14,171 bases of DNA, from contig JAUXUZ010000146.1 in the NCBI GenBank assembly GCA_030680655.1, positions 1 through 14,171 on the forward strand, given 5' to 3'. The first letter of the stretch is position 1. Every line of letters starts with the position of its first letter. The notes beneath the pieces are model-generated. The model had not been told where the DNA came from. It did not search any database and worked only from the letters and a program-made list of their open reading frames with translations. Positions 1-6,879 of the stretch are shown here, one piece after another. The position numbers and the translations under genes are program-made. The DNA comes from Phycisphaerales bacterium (lineage in GTDB: Bacteria > Planctomycetota > Phycisphaerae > Phycisphaerales > UBA1924).

Positions 1-1553
1 TTCTCGTCGAGCCCGCCCAGCCGGCCGTCGGGCAGGCCGGAACCGCCCATCCACATCCGGGTCGACTGGAGTAGCGCTGGGCTGTACTTGCCCAGGCGTG
101 TCCGGGCAGGGTCGGAGAAGACCCAGCAGACCGAGTCCTTCGTGCTCACCCGTTCACCCTCGAACGGCAGCGAGCGGGAACCGTGGTCCTCGTACTTCCT
201 CAGCACCCGCTCGCACGCGTCGAGCCACCGCGCATCGTGCCGCTCGAGCAGCGCCCCCCGCACCTCCCCGTACACGAGCGCCTCGACGGCTATCGCGACC
301 AGCCGCCCCAGCAGCACGGGCTGCTTCTCGAGCATCCGCACCAGCCCGAGCGTCATGTCGTGCGTCTCCGCGAACCGCTCCGGATCGTCCTGCCGCACCG
401 CAAGCCGCATCCGTCCGCCGTTCCAACGGGCGAACTGCCGCAATTTGGAGTAGTCGCCCAGCATGACGTTCAGCAGATGCTGGTTCTGAGGCTGTGGGAT
501 CGCCATGACCGCCACAGGCGCATCGACCATCGCCCGCATGTCGCTGAACACACCCTGCCTCTCGAACTCCTCGATCAGCTTCATCGAGGGCGGCTCGTTG
601 AGCGCCCGCTCCTTCGCCGCCCGCTCATCTTCGCCGGGGTTCGGCCGCTGCGCCACCCACTCTCCGCCCGGGTAGAAGTACATGCCGTTCTGGAGAAAGG
701 ACGCTTCTTCCGGAAATGTCTCGGCCTGCAACCTCGCCATCTTCGATACCAGCGCAGCGAGCAGATCGAACGCGTTCGCAGCGTCAGGGGAGGGCACTTG
801 TGCCGGCGCCTGTGCCTGCACGGCCAGTTCCATCAGCGCTGCTGCGCCAGGCTTCATCGCCACCGCCCGCGCCGCTTGCTTGTGAATCCGCCACTCATGC
901 CAACCCCATCCGACGCCGGCCAACAGCAGCACCGCGGCCAGTCCCAGTGCCCCGCGCTTCGTCCACTTCCACAGCCGCTGCGCGGTGAGCCAAGGGTTGC
1001 TCGCGCGGATCACCGCGTCGGATGGCGCAAAGCGCGCCGCCCCGGCCTCACCGCCGCTGAGCTCGCCGAGCGAACGGTCAACCTCGGTGCTGAACCCGCA
1101 CTCGGGGCAGACGACCCTCATCTCCGGGCTCACGGGCAACCCGCCGAGGAAGTAGGTGCATCCCGCGCAGCGCCCACGCGTCCGCAGCACCTTTCGGAGC
1201 CGCAGACGGAGCAGGATGTCACGCGTGACCGCGCCGAACAGAGCGCCGATCGAGAACATCACAACCAGACCGATCGCCACATACACCAGGTCGTCCATCC
1301 ACGCCGGCCGCCCAAGCCACCCCGTCAGCACCCGACCCTTGAGCCACCCTCTCTGCGCACAGACCATCTCGACCGTGCTCAGCATCGGGATCAACGCGCA
1401 ACCGAAGATGCACGCCACCGCCACGCACACCCACCGCGCCCCTCGTGCAACGATGCCGCTCGCGGCCACCCGCACGAACCGCCGGCACTGCTCATCGTCA
1501 AAGCGGTCAAGCTCGGGGAAGGCACGCCAGAGTTTGCGAGTGACCAGCCGCAC
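1..1553 (-). CDS. Membrane protein with zinc-ribbon, unknown function (3' part outside window)
   Basis: The frame is open from 1553 to the window edge, about 517 codons with no stop, so the C-terminus is missing. An in-frame TAG lies just upstream, and GTG at 1553 is the first plausible start; no clear Shine-Dalgarno is visible, so the start is uncertain. Predicted layout: an N-terminal AFPELDRF segment (residues 11-18), hydrophobic helices near 41-57 and 88-108, a CxxC...CxxC zinc-ribbon-like motif with cysteines at 129, 132, 149 and 152, a third helix near 200-218, then a long soluble region. The same order is seen in the gene immediately upstream (1607-3607), and the cysteine spacing is identical (3 and 17 residues), so the two are tandem paralogs 53 bp apart and may be co-transcribed. 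Metal binding is inferred from the cysteines. No enzymatic motif is visible and I do not assign a function. Confidence 0.8.
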   Translation of the reverse strand, partial: MRLVTRKLWRAFPELDRFDDEQCRRFVRVAASGIVARGARWVCVAVACIFGCALIPMLSTVEMVCAQRGWLKGRVLTGWLGRPAWMDDLVYVAIGLVVMFSIGALFGAVTRDILLRLRLRKVLRTRGRCAGCTYFLGGLPVSPEMRVVCPECGFSTEVDRSLGELSGGEAGAARFAPSDAVIRASNPWLTAQRLWKWTKRGALGLAAVLLLAGVGWGWHEWRIHKQAARAVAMKPGAAALMELAVQAQAPAQVPSPDAANAFDLLAALVSKMARLQAETFPEEASFLQNGMYFYPGGEWVAQRPNPGEDERAAKERALNEPPSMKLIEEFERQGVFSDMRAMVDAPVAVMAIPQPQNQHLLNVMLGDYSKLRQFARWNGGRMRLAVRQDDPERFAETHDMTLGLVRMLEKQPVLLGRLVAIAVEALVYGEVRGALLERHDARWLDACERVLRKYEDHGSRSLPFEGERVSTKDSVCWVFSDPARTRLGKYSPALLQSTRMWMGGSGLPDGRLGGLDE

Positions 1554-1606
1554 GCGAGGAGTCTACCACAAACTGGCACGCGCAACCGCACGGTATATTG
1601 GCTCCC

Positions 1607-3607
1607 TCACTTCACCTTCGGATCCGAGTACACCGCATCCATCTGCGATCCTGTTTTCTCATAGAACGCCATGCCGAGAATCATCGGCGCCGCCCCGCCG
1701 TTGTCCTCGCCGTCGATGCCCACGCTGTAGAGCGTGTACCAGGGACGCCCCTCGGCGTCCGCCGAGCGTCGATAGACGAGCGGCCCACCCTTTCCGCACA
1801 GGTCCAGCGGGGGACCCACGGCAGAAACTGGCAAGACGCCATCGAGCGTCTCTGGGTAGCCGCCCGATACCTGACGCCGACGTTCAATCGCGACCATGGT
1901 CGCCACGGCGATGCGCAGCTGCGCGACCTGATCGTTCGTGAGCAGAAACTTGTAAACCGCGGCCCGGAGCGTGTCCACCATCGCCAGCCCCGTGAGCTGA
2001 GGAGTGGGCTGCGGCTCCCGCTCTCCGAGCCGCTGTCCGGCGGCGGCGATCACCTCGTCATACACGCGGTTGAGCGCGTCCAGGTTCTCCCTGTAGCGTC
2101 CGAGCCGCCCGTCGCTCCCTGGCGCGAGGAACGACGGCTGAGTCGCAGCCTTTTCCGCATCGCCGCTCTTGATCGCCGCCGCATCGACGAACACGCCTGC
2201 CACATGGTGGCGCATGAACAGACGCTCTCCCCGCAGCGCGACCGGCAGCGGCGAGCTGGCGCCGGCGAGCTCTGCAATCGCGGCATCGAACGCGTCAAGC
2301 CACGCCATCGTCCGGGCATCACCTGGCGGCCGAGCGCGGAGGTCAAACAGCCTCGCACGGATGTCGCCGAGCAAAGCCGACTCCGTCGCCGCCGCGACCA
2401 GACGGCCGATCATCGTCGGGCTCTGATCGGCGCAACGCCCGGTCGCGACGTGCGCCTTTGCGGCCGCCAGCCACGCCGATGGGTCGCTTGCCTTCCACGC
2501 CCGCCATGCCATCGCCCGGCAGATGCGCATCGCGTGCCGAGTGCTGGCGAGGTTCCACGCGTTGAAGTCGGTGATCACACCGTCCGTATCGACCACAGGG
2601 GAGAACGAATAGTCCAGCGGCCCGGCGAGCGCTGCGAGTTGCGCCTTACCACCGTCCGCAAGCCAGGCGTCCAGTACCCGCCCTGTGAACTGCGCGGTCT
2701 TCTCGTTCTCCGCGCTCGGCTCAACCTCGCCCTCGATCGTGCATACCGGGTCAAAGAACACCGAATAGTCCTGGTTCGACTCCGCACGCACCGCCTTCTC
2801 CACACGGTCCGTGCCCGCTTTGATGGCCGCGACAAGCTCAAAGGCGCTCTGCGCCCCTTCCGGAACGACCGGCTCAGGCAGAACCGCGCGGTACTCCTTG
2901 AGCGTGACCCGATCGGCCTTGGCAAGCTCCGCATCGGCCATCACCTGCCAGTGACGCACCGCCGCCCACACACCCCACACTCCGCCGCCAACCACCGCCA
3001 CCGCCGCGAACCCCACTGCCCCCCGCACCACCCGCCGCTTCGTCCAGAACCGCGCCGCCTTCAGCCCCGTGTTCGGCACAAACACGCCCGTCGCTGGCTC
3101 GCCCAGCACAGCCGCCACACCGCTCACGCGGCTGCACTCCGGGCAAACTATCCCACCCGACGCATTGATCGGCAGCCCCGCTACCCCGTACCCGCACCAG
3201 TCGCACAACCCCCGCCGCCGCAGCACGCGCCGCACCGCCGACCGGCCCATCATCCGTCTCGCGACTGAGAAGGCCACGACCGCGGGAAGCAGCGTCACTA
3301 GCACATAGCCCCAATCGTCGCCCACTACGAATGAACCGGTAAAGACCTCCCACGCCTCTCCTGCTGTTTCGTCCCACTGCCAAGAGTGTTCGCGAGCGAT
3401 CCACACCACTAGCGATGCGAAGCCAGCTATGCCACCCGCGACCGTAACGCCGATGATCACCGCCCAACGCATCGCACGCGAACGGAATGCGCCAGTCGCC
3501 CGTGAAGCGAGCGCCCACTCCACCGCGGCCCGCGACCTGTGAGAGCCACCCACCGAGTCAAGCTCGGGCAGCGAACGGTGCAGTCTCGGGTGCAGAAACC
3601 TCAGCAT
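1607..3607 (-). CDS. Membrane protein with zinc-ribbon and pseudopilin-like C-terminal tail
   Basis: A complete 666-residue protein starting at ATG 3607; the Shine-Dalgarno is weak. The N-terminus carries a SLPELD segment (12-17). Hydrophobic helices lie near 47-70, 99-117 and 194-217. Between the second and third is a zinc-ribbon-like motif, CDWC...CPEC, with cysteines at 135, 138, 155 and 158. The region from about 220 to 575 is a soluble, alanine-rich, probably helical domain. The tail (about 584-640) has YPETLDG, a PLVYRR strand and a YSVGIDGEDNGG motif. That pattern resembles the C-terminal part of GspG-type pseudopilins and is also found on planctomycete proteins that are not pilins (general knowledge, not searched). 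It follows the dehydrogenase gene by 36 bp and precedes its paralog, so the three may form one unit. Function unknown; a role in envelope assembly is only a guess. Confidence 0.85.
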   Translation of the reverse strand: MLRFLHPRLHRSLPELDSVGGSHRSRAAVEWALASRATGAFRSRAMRWAVIIGVTVAGGIAGFASLVVWIAREHSWQWDETAGEAWEVFTGSFVVGDDWGYVLVTLLPAVVAFSVARRMMGRSAVRRVLRRRGLCDWCGYGVAGLPINASGGIVCPECSRVSGVAAVLGEPATGVFVPNTGLKAARFWTKRRVVRGAVGFAAVAVVGGGVWGVWAAVRHWQVMADAELAKADRVTLKEYRAVLPEPVVPEGAQSAFELVAAIKAGTDRVEKAVRAESNQDYSVFFDPVCTIEGEVEPSAENEKTAQFTGRVLDAWLADGGKAQLAALAGPLDYSFSPVVDTDGVITDFNAWNLASTRHAMRICRAMAWRAWKASDPSAWLAAAKAHVATGRCADQSPTMIGRLVAAATESALLGDIRARLFDLRARPPGDARTMAWLDAFDAAIAELAGASSPLPVALRGERLFMRHHVAGVFVDAAAIKSGDAEKAATQPSFLAPGSDGRLGRYRENLDALNRVYDEVIAAAGQRLGEREPQPTPQLTGLAMVDTLRAAVYKFLLTNDQVAQLRIAVATMVAIERRRQVSGGYPETLDGVLPVSAVGPPLDLCGKGGPLVYRRSADAEGRPWYTLYSVGIDGEDNGGAAPMILGMAFYEKTGSQMDAVYSDPKVK

Positions 3608-3626
3608 GAGTTCGCAGACTCAGATT

Positions 3627-3648
3627 CACTCGGCACTCGGCACTCACT
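3627..3648. repeat. Heptanucleotide repeat (CACTCGG)n at the hbd stop codon
   Basis: Two exact copies of CACTCGG (3627-3640) are followed by a degenerate third copy starting CACTCAC. On the minus strand the repeat begins at the dehydrogenase stop codon (TGA, 3646-3644) and fills most of the 36-bp gap to the next gene. The 7-bp period matches that of the unrelated AAATRGC arrays on the other side of the same gene. Confidence 0.6.
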
Positions 3649-4513
3649 TCGCCGGCAGCGTGTACACCCCGCGCCCGACCTTGTCACCCAGCCGCCCCGC
3701 CGTCACGAGTTGCTTCAGCAGCGGGCACGCGCGGTAGCGGTCGTTGTTGAGCCCATCCGCCAGCACGTTCATGATGTTCACGCACGTGTCCAGACCGATG
3801 TAGTCGGCCAGGCGGAGCGGGCCCATGGGGAAGTTGCAGCCGAGCTTCATGATACCGTCGATCGCCTCGGGCTCGGCGACGCCCTCCATCCAGGCGTAGA
3901 ACGCCTCGTTGATCATCGGCATCAGCACGCGGTTGCTGACGAAGCCCGCCCGGTCGTTGGCCTTCAGCGGAGTCTTGCCCATCGCCGTCGCCAGCGCGAT
4001 CGTCCGCTCGACCACCGCCGCGTCCGTCTGCACCGCGGGGATCACCTCAACCAGCTGCATCAGCGGCACCGGGTTGAAGAAGTGCATGCCCACCACGCGC
4101 CCGGCGGTTGCGCCACAGGCGGTGGCGATCTCGGTGATGCTGATGCTGCTGGTGTTGGTCGCCAGCACAACCTTCGGGTCTGGGTACATCGCGGCGAGCC
4201 TGGTGAAGAGGTCCTTCTTCACCTTCGCATCCTCAACCACGGCCTCAACCACCCAGTCGCAGCCGGTCAGGTTGTCGACCTTGTCGACAAACGAGATGCG
4301 CCCGAGCGCCGCGTCAGCGTCGGCCTGGCTCATCTTCCCCTTCTCGACGAACTTGCCGATGCTCTTCTTGTGCACACCCTTGCACTTGTCGATCGCGCCG
4401 GGGAACGAGTCGAACACCGTCACCGAGATCCCCGCGGCGGCCGCGATCTGCGCGATGCCACCGCCCATCTGACCCGCACCCAGAACGCCGAGCTTGTTCA
4501 CGCCGTGTGACAT
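3644..4513 (-). CDS. hbd: 3-hydroxyacyl-CoA / 3-hydroxybutyryl-CoA dehydrogenase
   Basis: Oxidises (S)-3-hydroxyacyl-CoA to 3-ketoacyl-CoA with NAD(P), in either beta-oxidation or short-chain (butyryl/PHB-type) metabolism, in the cytosol. The protein is 289 residues, the normal length for the single-function family. Residues 9-19 form the dinucleotide-binding loop (GVLGAGQMGGG). The HFFNP motif gives the catalytic His144, and Glu156 in LVEVI completes the His-Glu dyad at the usual 12-residue spacing. Ser123 and Asn194 fit the substrate-binding positions of the family. The C-terminal helical domain contains FPMGPLRLADYIGLD (228-242). I chose ATG 4513, which has GGAG six bases upstream; the frame stays open further, but that extension runs through a simple repeat and is not conserved-looking. 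The gene is divergent from the TPR gene. Whether it acts on short or longer chains cannot be decided from the sequence. Confidence 0.95.
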   Translation of the reverse strand: MSHGVNKLGVLGAGQMGGGIAQIAAAAGISVTVFDSFPGAIDKCKGVHKKSIGKFVEKGKMSQADADAALGRISFVDKVDNLTGCDWVVEAVVEDAKVKKDLFTRLAAMYPDPKVVLATNTSSISITEIATACGATAGRVVGMHFFNPVPLMQLVEVIPAVQTDAAVVERTIALATAMGKTPLKANDRAGFVSNRVLMPMINEAFYAWMEGVAEPEAIDGIMKLGCNFPMGPLRLADYIGLDTCVNIMNVLADGLNNDRYRACPLLKQLVTAGRLGDKVGRGVYTLPAK

Positions 4514-4526
4514 GGGAGGCTCCGAA

Positions 4527-4554
4527 AAATGGCAAATAGCAAATGGCAAATGGC
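4527..4554 (+). repeat. Heptamer array AAATRGC, left arm
   Basis: Four contiguous 7-bp units: AAATGGC, AAATAGC, AAATGGC, AAATGGC. It lies 14 bp upstream of the dehydrogenase start codon, inside what would be its 5' leader. It is the inverted counterpart of the array at 4635-4675, with an 80-bp spacer between them. Confidence 0.85.
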
Positions 4555-4634
4555 AGGTCTGAATCGACAGAGCCGAGGATACGCGCCTCGCAAGCGACCA
4601 GCGCTTCAGCGGGTTCGTCGGAGGCTTTTCCCTC

Positions 4635-4675
4635 CCATTTGCCATTTGCTATTTGCTATTTGCTATTTGCCATTT
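4635..4675 (-). repeat. Heptamer array AAATRGC, right arm (inverted)
   Basis: Five contiguous units of GCYATTT (the reverse complement of AAATRGC) at 4641-4675, plus a partial unit CCATTT at 4635-4640. In the minus orientation the unit order is AAATGGC, three times AAATAGC, AAATGGC, then the degenerate AAATGG. With the left arm this gives a long imperfect inverted repeat that ends 16 bp before the TPR start codon. A transcript through the whole region could form a stem of about 28 bp using G-U pairs. Confidence 0.85.
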
Positions 4676-4691
4676 CTCCTACTCTTCCCCC

Positions 4692-5021
4692 ATGTCCGAA
4701 CGCCTCGCCAAGCTGACCGCAATCCTCGCGTCTGACCCGGCCGACACGTTCATCCTCTACGCCCTGGCGCAGGAGCACGCCAAGAGGGGCGACCACGCGC
4801 AGGCCATCACCTACTACGACCGGACGCTCGCTTCCGACCCCGCGTACTGCTACGCCTACTTCCACAAGGCCCGCAGCCAGCAGGCCGAGGGCGATGTTGC
4901 CAGCGCCGTGCAGACGGTGCGAGCGGGCCTGCTGGCGGCCCAGAAGGCAGGCGACGGCAAAGCGCTGGGTGAGCTCTCCAGCCTGCTCGATGAACTCGGT
5001 GAAGCCGGAGAAGGGGCGTGA
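4692..5021 (+). CDS. Small tetratricopeptide-repeat protein
   Basis: A 109-residue cytosolic protein without signal peptide or membrane helix. Two TPR-like helical hairpins are visible: about residues 18-51 (ALAQEH, AITYYDRTLASDP) and 52-86 (YFHKARSQQAEGD, then AVQTVRAGL). An acidic helical tail follows. I chose ATG 4692; the frame is open to about 4653, but those extra residues are encoded by the AAATRGC heptamer array. The leader before the ATG is pyrimidine-rich with no Shine-Dalgarno. The TGA stop overlaps the GTG start of recX (GTGA), so the two are probably translationally coupled. TPR proteins are scaffolds; the partner is unknown, and nothing except the coupling links it to recombination. 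Confidence 0.8.
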   Translation: MSERLAKLTAILASDPADTFILYALAQEHAKRGDHAQAITYYDRTLASDPAYCYAYFHKARSQQAEGDVASAVQTVRAGLLAAQKAGDGKALGELSSLLDELGEAGEGA

Positions 5022-5665
5022 TCGTCACACGCATCAGCAACCCGTCGCTGACGGGGGCCCGCGCCATCTACGCCAAGGCCGAGGGCGAACGCACGCAGAA
5101 GGTCGCGACGCTCAACGACCAGGCGATCGCCGACCTGGGGATCGAGCCGGGCGTGCCTTGGACCGACACACTGGCCGCCGCGGCGCTCCGCGCTTCGGGG
5201 CTCTTCCTGGCGCGGCGCGATGCCATCCGCGCTGTCGGCCGGCGCGCGGTCAGCCGCAAGCGCCTCATCGACCGTCTCCGCCGCAAGGGGCACGATGCGG
5301 CCGTCGCCGGCACCGTCGCCGACGAGCTGGCCGCCAAGGGGCTCGTTGACGACGCCGCCTTCGCCGCGTCGCTGGCCACCTCTGCATCGCGCCGCGCCGG
5401 CAAGCGGCTGGTTGAGTCCAAACTCCGCTCGCGGGGCATCGACCGCGAGACCGCCGCCAAGGCCTCCGCGGCCGCCGCGAAGGAGCGCGATGCGCTGGCC
5501 GATGCGCTGGCGCTTGGGCGGGCCCGCTTCAAGCGCATGAGCGACAAGCTCACGCCCGACGTCAAGCGGCGCCGCCTCTACGGCATGCTCGCGCGGCGCG
5601 GCTACGACAGCGACATCTGCCGCGCGGTGATCGAGAAGCTGATGAAGCCGGACGATCTGGACTGA
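5018..5665 (+). CDS. recX: RecX family regulatory protein
   Basis: RecX proteins bind RecA filaments and modulate recombinase activity. This 215-residue protein starts at GTG 5018, with GGAGAAGGGG directly upstream, and the start overlaps the TPR stop. After an N-terminal extension (about 1-50) it shows the three-helix repeats of the family: LAAAALRASGLFLARRDAIR...LIDRLRRKGHD (52-93) with LAAKGLVDDAAFA (104-116), a second repeat with RAGKRLVESKLRSRGID (126-142), and a third ending RRRLYGMLARRGYDSDICRAVI (184-205). The order and the KGHD, GLVDD and RRGYD signatures fit the family well. There is no recA in the window. An alanine-rich linker lies at 145-170. The role in recombination control is taken from the family. 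Confidence 0.85.
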   Translation: MIVTRISNPSLTGARAIYAKAEGERTQKVATLNDQAIADLGIEPGVPWTDTLAAAALRASGLFLARRDAIRAVGRRAVSRKRLIDRLRRKGHDAAVAGTVADELAAKGLVDDAAFAASLATSASRRAGKRLVESKLRSRGIDRETAAKASAAAAKERDALADALALGRARFKRMSDKLTPDVKRRRLYGMLARRGYDSDICRAVIEKLMKPDDLD

Positions 5666-5743
5666 CATCCCCCGCCTACCCCCCTCCCCGCCTCCCCGCT
5701 CGCCCGGCCCGGGCCCGCACGCGCGCCGCCGCTATCGTTGCCG

Positions 5744-6319
5744 ATGCAGATGCCCCGCCCAGCCGTGATTGCCGCGCTGCTGCTCCCCCTGGCCGGTGCC
5801 GGGTGCGTGACGCCGCGCAACGACGACCACGCCCTCTCCGACGGAACCCCCTTGATCCACAATCCGGTTGTGTCGGGTTCTGTGGCCGTCGGCCAGGCGG
5901 ATGCGCCGTCGCTCTCCGGTCTTGACCGCTCGCACTGGCCGCAGACTCACTACTCGGTGCCGCAGCGTGATGTAGTGCACCAGCCCGTTTACCGCTCGCG
6001 ACCGGTGTCCCTGACGAGCAGGTCGGCCATCCAGCGCGGCGAGTACCCGGTGCCCGAGACAGCGGCGGAGTCGATCAGCGATGGAACCCGCGCCATCCAG
6101 GCGATCGAGGCGGTGCTGGCGCCGTTGCAGGCGATGGGCGAGCTCGTGCTGATGGTGCCCCGCGCGGTACTGATGCCGCCGATGGCCCCCGCCCGCGGGC
6201 CGACGGTACCGGTACACCGGGTCGCCCGCGCGGCGGTCCTCACGCCCGCTACCGCACGCTTGAGCCCTTCAGAAACACCGGTACACGAGATGCCGGTGGC
6301 ACCCGTGGGCGAGCCATGA
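5744..6319 (+). CDS. Small putative lipoprotein, unknown function
   Basis: About 191 residues from ATG 5744; ATG 5750 and TTG 5738 are alternatives, and no Shine-Dalgarno decides between them. The N-terminus has a short basic start, a hydrophobic run and LPLAGAGC with Cys21, a degenerate lipobox, so export and lipidation are likely but not certain. The rest is proline-rich and without a recognised domain; a hydrophobic stretch near residues 117-147 (AIEAVLAPLQAMGELVLMVP) may be an amphipathic helix. The stop overlaps the ATG of the rhodanese gene (ATGA), which suggests coupled translation. It lies 78 bp after recX, so it may or may not belong to that unit. Confidence 0.65.
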   Translation: MQMPRPAVIAALLLPLAGAGCVTPRNDDHALSDGTPLIHNPVVSGSVAVGQADAPSLSGLDRSHWPQTHYSVPQRDVVHQPVYRSRPVSLTSRSAIQRGEYPVPETAAESISDGTRAIQAIEAVLAPLQAMGELVLMVPRAVLMPPMAPARGPTVPVHRVARAAVLTPATARLSPSETPVHEMPVAPVGEP

Positions 6320-6735
6320 GTGCTGGCAACCCCCCACTTCCGCAGCCGCCGATTGACCCCGCTTCGGGCCTTCCCGTCGGGTACCCGTTCCGGCCCGACT
6401 GCGAGATCACGCCCAAGGCGCTCGCCGCGCTGCTCGCCAAAGGACTGCCCGAAGGCGCGATCCTGCTCGACTGCCGGCGCGACGAGGAGTTTGCGTTTAA
6501 TCGCATCGAAGGCGCGGTCCAGATCGAGATGGGCCAGACCGAGAGCCGGGCCGACGAGCTTGAGACGCCCGACGGCGGACGCTCGCACCCGGTCTACGTC
6601 TACTGCCACCACGGCCGGCGCTCGATGCACGTGACCGCCACGCTCAGGGGGCTCGGCTTTGCGGGCGCACGCTCGGTTGCCGGCGGGATCGACGCGTGGT
6701 CGTTGGGGGTGGATCCCGGCGTTCGGCGCTATTGA
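6316..6735 (+). CDS. Rhodanese-like sulfurtransferase domain protein
   Basis: A 139-residue single-domain protein. The active-site loop is CHHGRRS, with the catalytic Cys97 that would carry a persulfide. Upstream are the strand ILLDCRRDEEFAFNRIEGA (49-67), typical of the family, and downstream VAGGIDAWSLGVDP...RY (121-139), the usual ending of rhodanese modules. An N-terminal proline-rich extension (1-30) precedes the domain; there is no signal peptide, so the location is probably cytosolic. The ATG lies inside the stop of the preceding putative lipoprotein gene. The sulfur acceptor is unknown; such domains serve thiosulfate or persulfide transfer, and some are regulatory. Confidence 0.9.
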   Translation: MSAGNPPLPQPPIDPASGLPVGYPFRPDCEITPKALAALLAKGLPEGAILLDCRRDEEFAFNRIEGAVQIEMGQTESRADELETPDGGRSHPVYVYCHHGRRSMHVTATLRGLGFAGARSVAGGIDAWSLGVDPGVRRY

Positions 6736-6819
6736 ACTACTCGGGACTGCCCTGGTTGAGGTGGCCTGCGGCCTGTCGCTGCCGCGCGGAGGTCTTCTGC
6801 ACCGTCACCGCGACAAACG

Positions 6820-6850
6820 AAAAAGCCCCCGCATTGCTGCGGGGGCCTTT
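6820..6850 (-). terminator. Intrinsic terminator of the first PTPG-CTERM gene, possibly bidirectional
   Basis: A 9-bp stem, GCCCCCGCA / TGCGGGGGC (6825-6833 with 6838-6846), closes a TTGC loop. On the minus strand it is followed by TTTTT (6824-6820), the classic form, about 34 bp after the stop at 6880. On the plus strand it is followed by CTTT, so it may also serve the converging rhodanese gene, less efficiently. Confidence 0.85.
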
Positions 6851-6879
6851 GATTTGAGCGGATCAGTGTCGGACGGGGC

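Noticed and set aside
183..1664. Long plus-strand open frame of 493 codons
   Set aside because: It is antisense to the zinc-ribbon membrane gene; its product is rich in His, Arg and Pro with no domain pattern, typical of a high-GC shadow frame.
1598..3268. Plus-strand open frame of 556 codons
   Set aside because: Antisense to the second zinc-ribbon gene, with Arg/His-rich composition. The minus-strand frame has helices, cysteine pairs and a recognisable tail.
4514..4645. N-terminal extension of the dehydrogenase
   Set aside because: The extra residues are encoded by the AAATRGC repeats and spacer; the family begins just before the GxGxxG loop, as from ATG 4513.
4527..4675. CRISPR-like repeats
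   Set aside because: The units are 7 bp and contiguous, with no spacers, and no cas genes are nearby.
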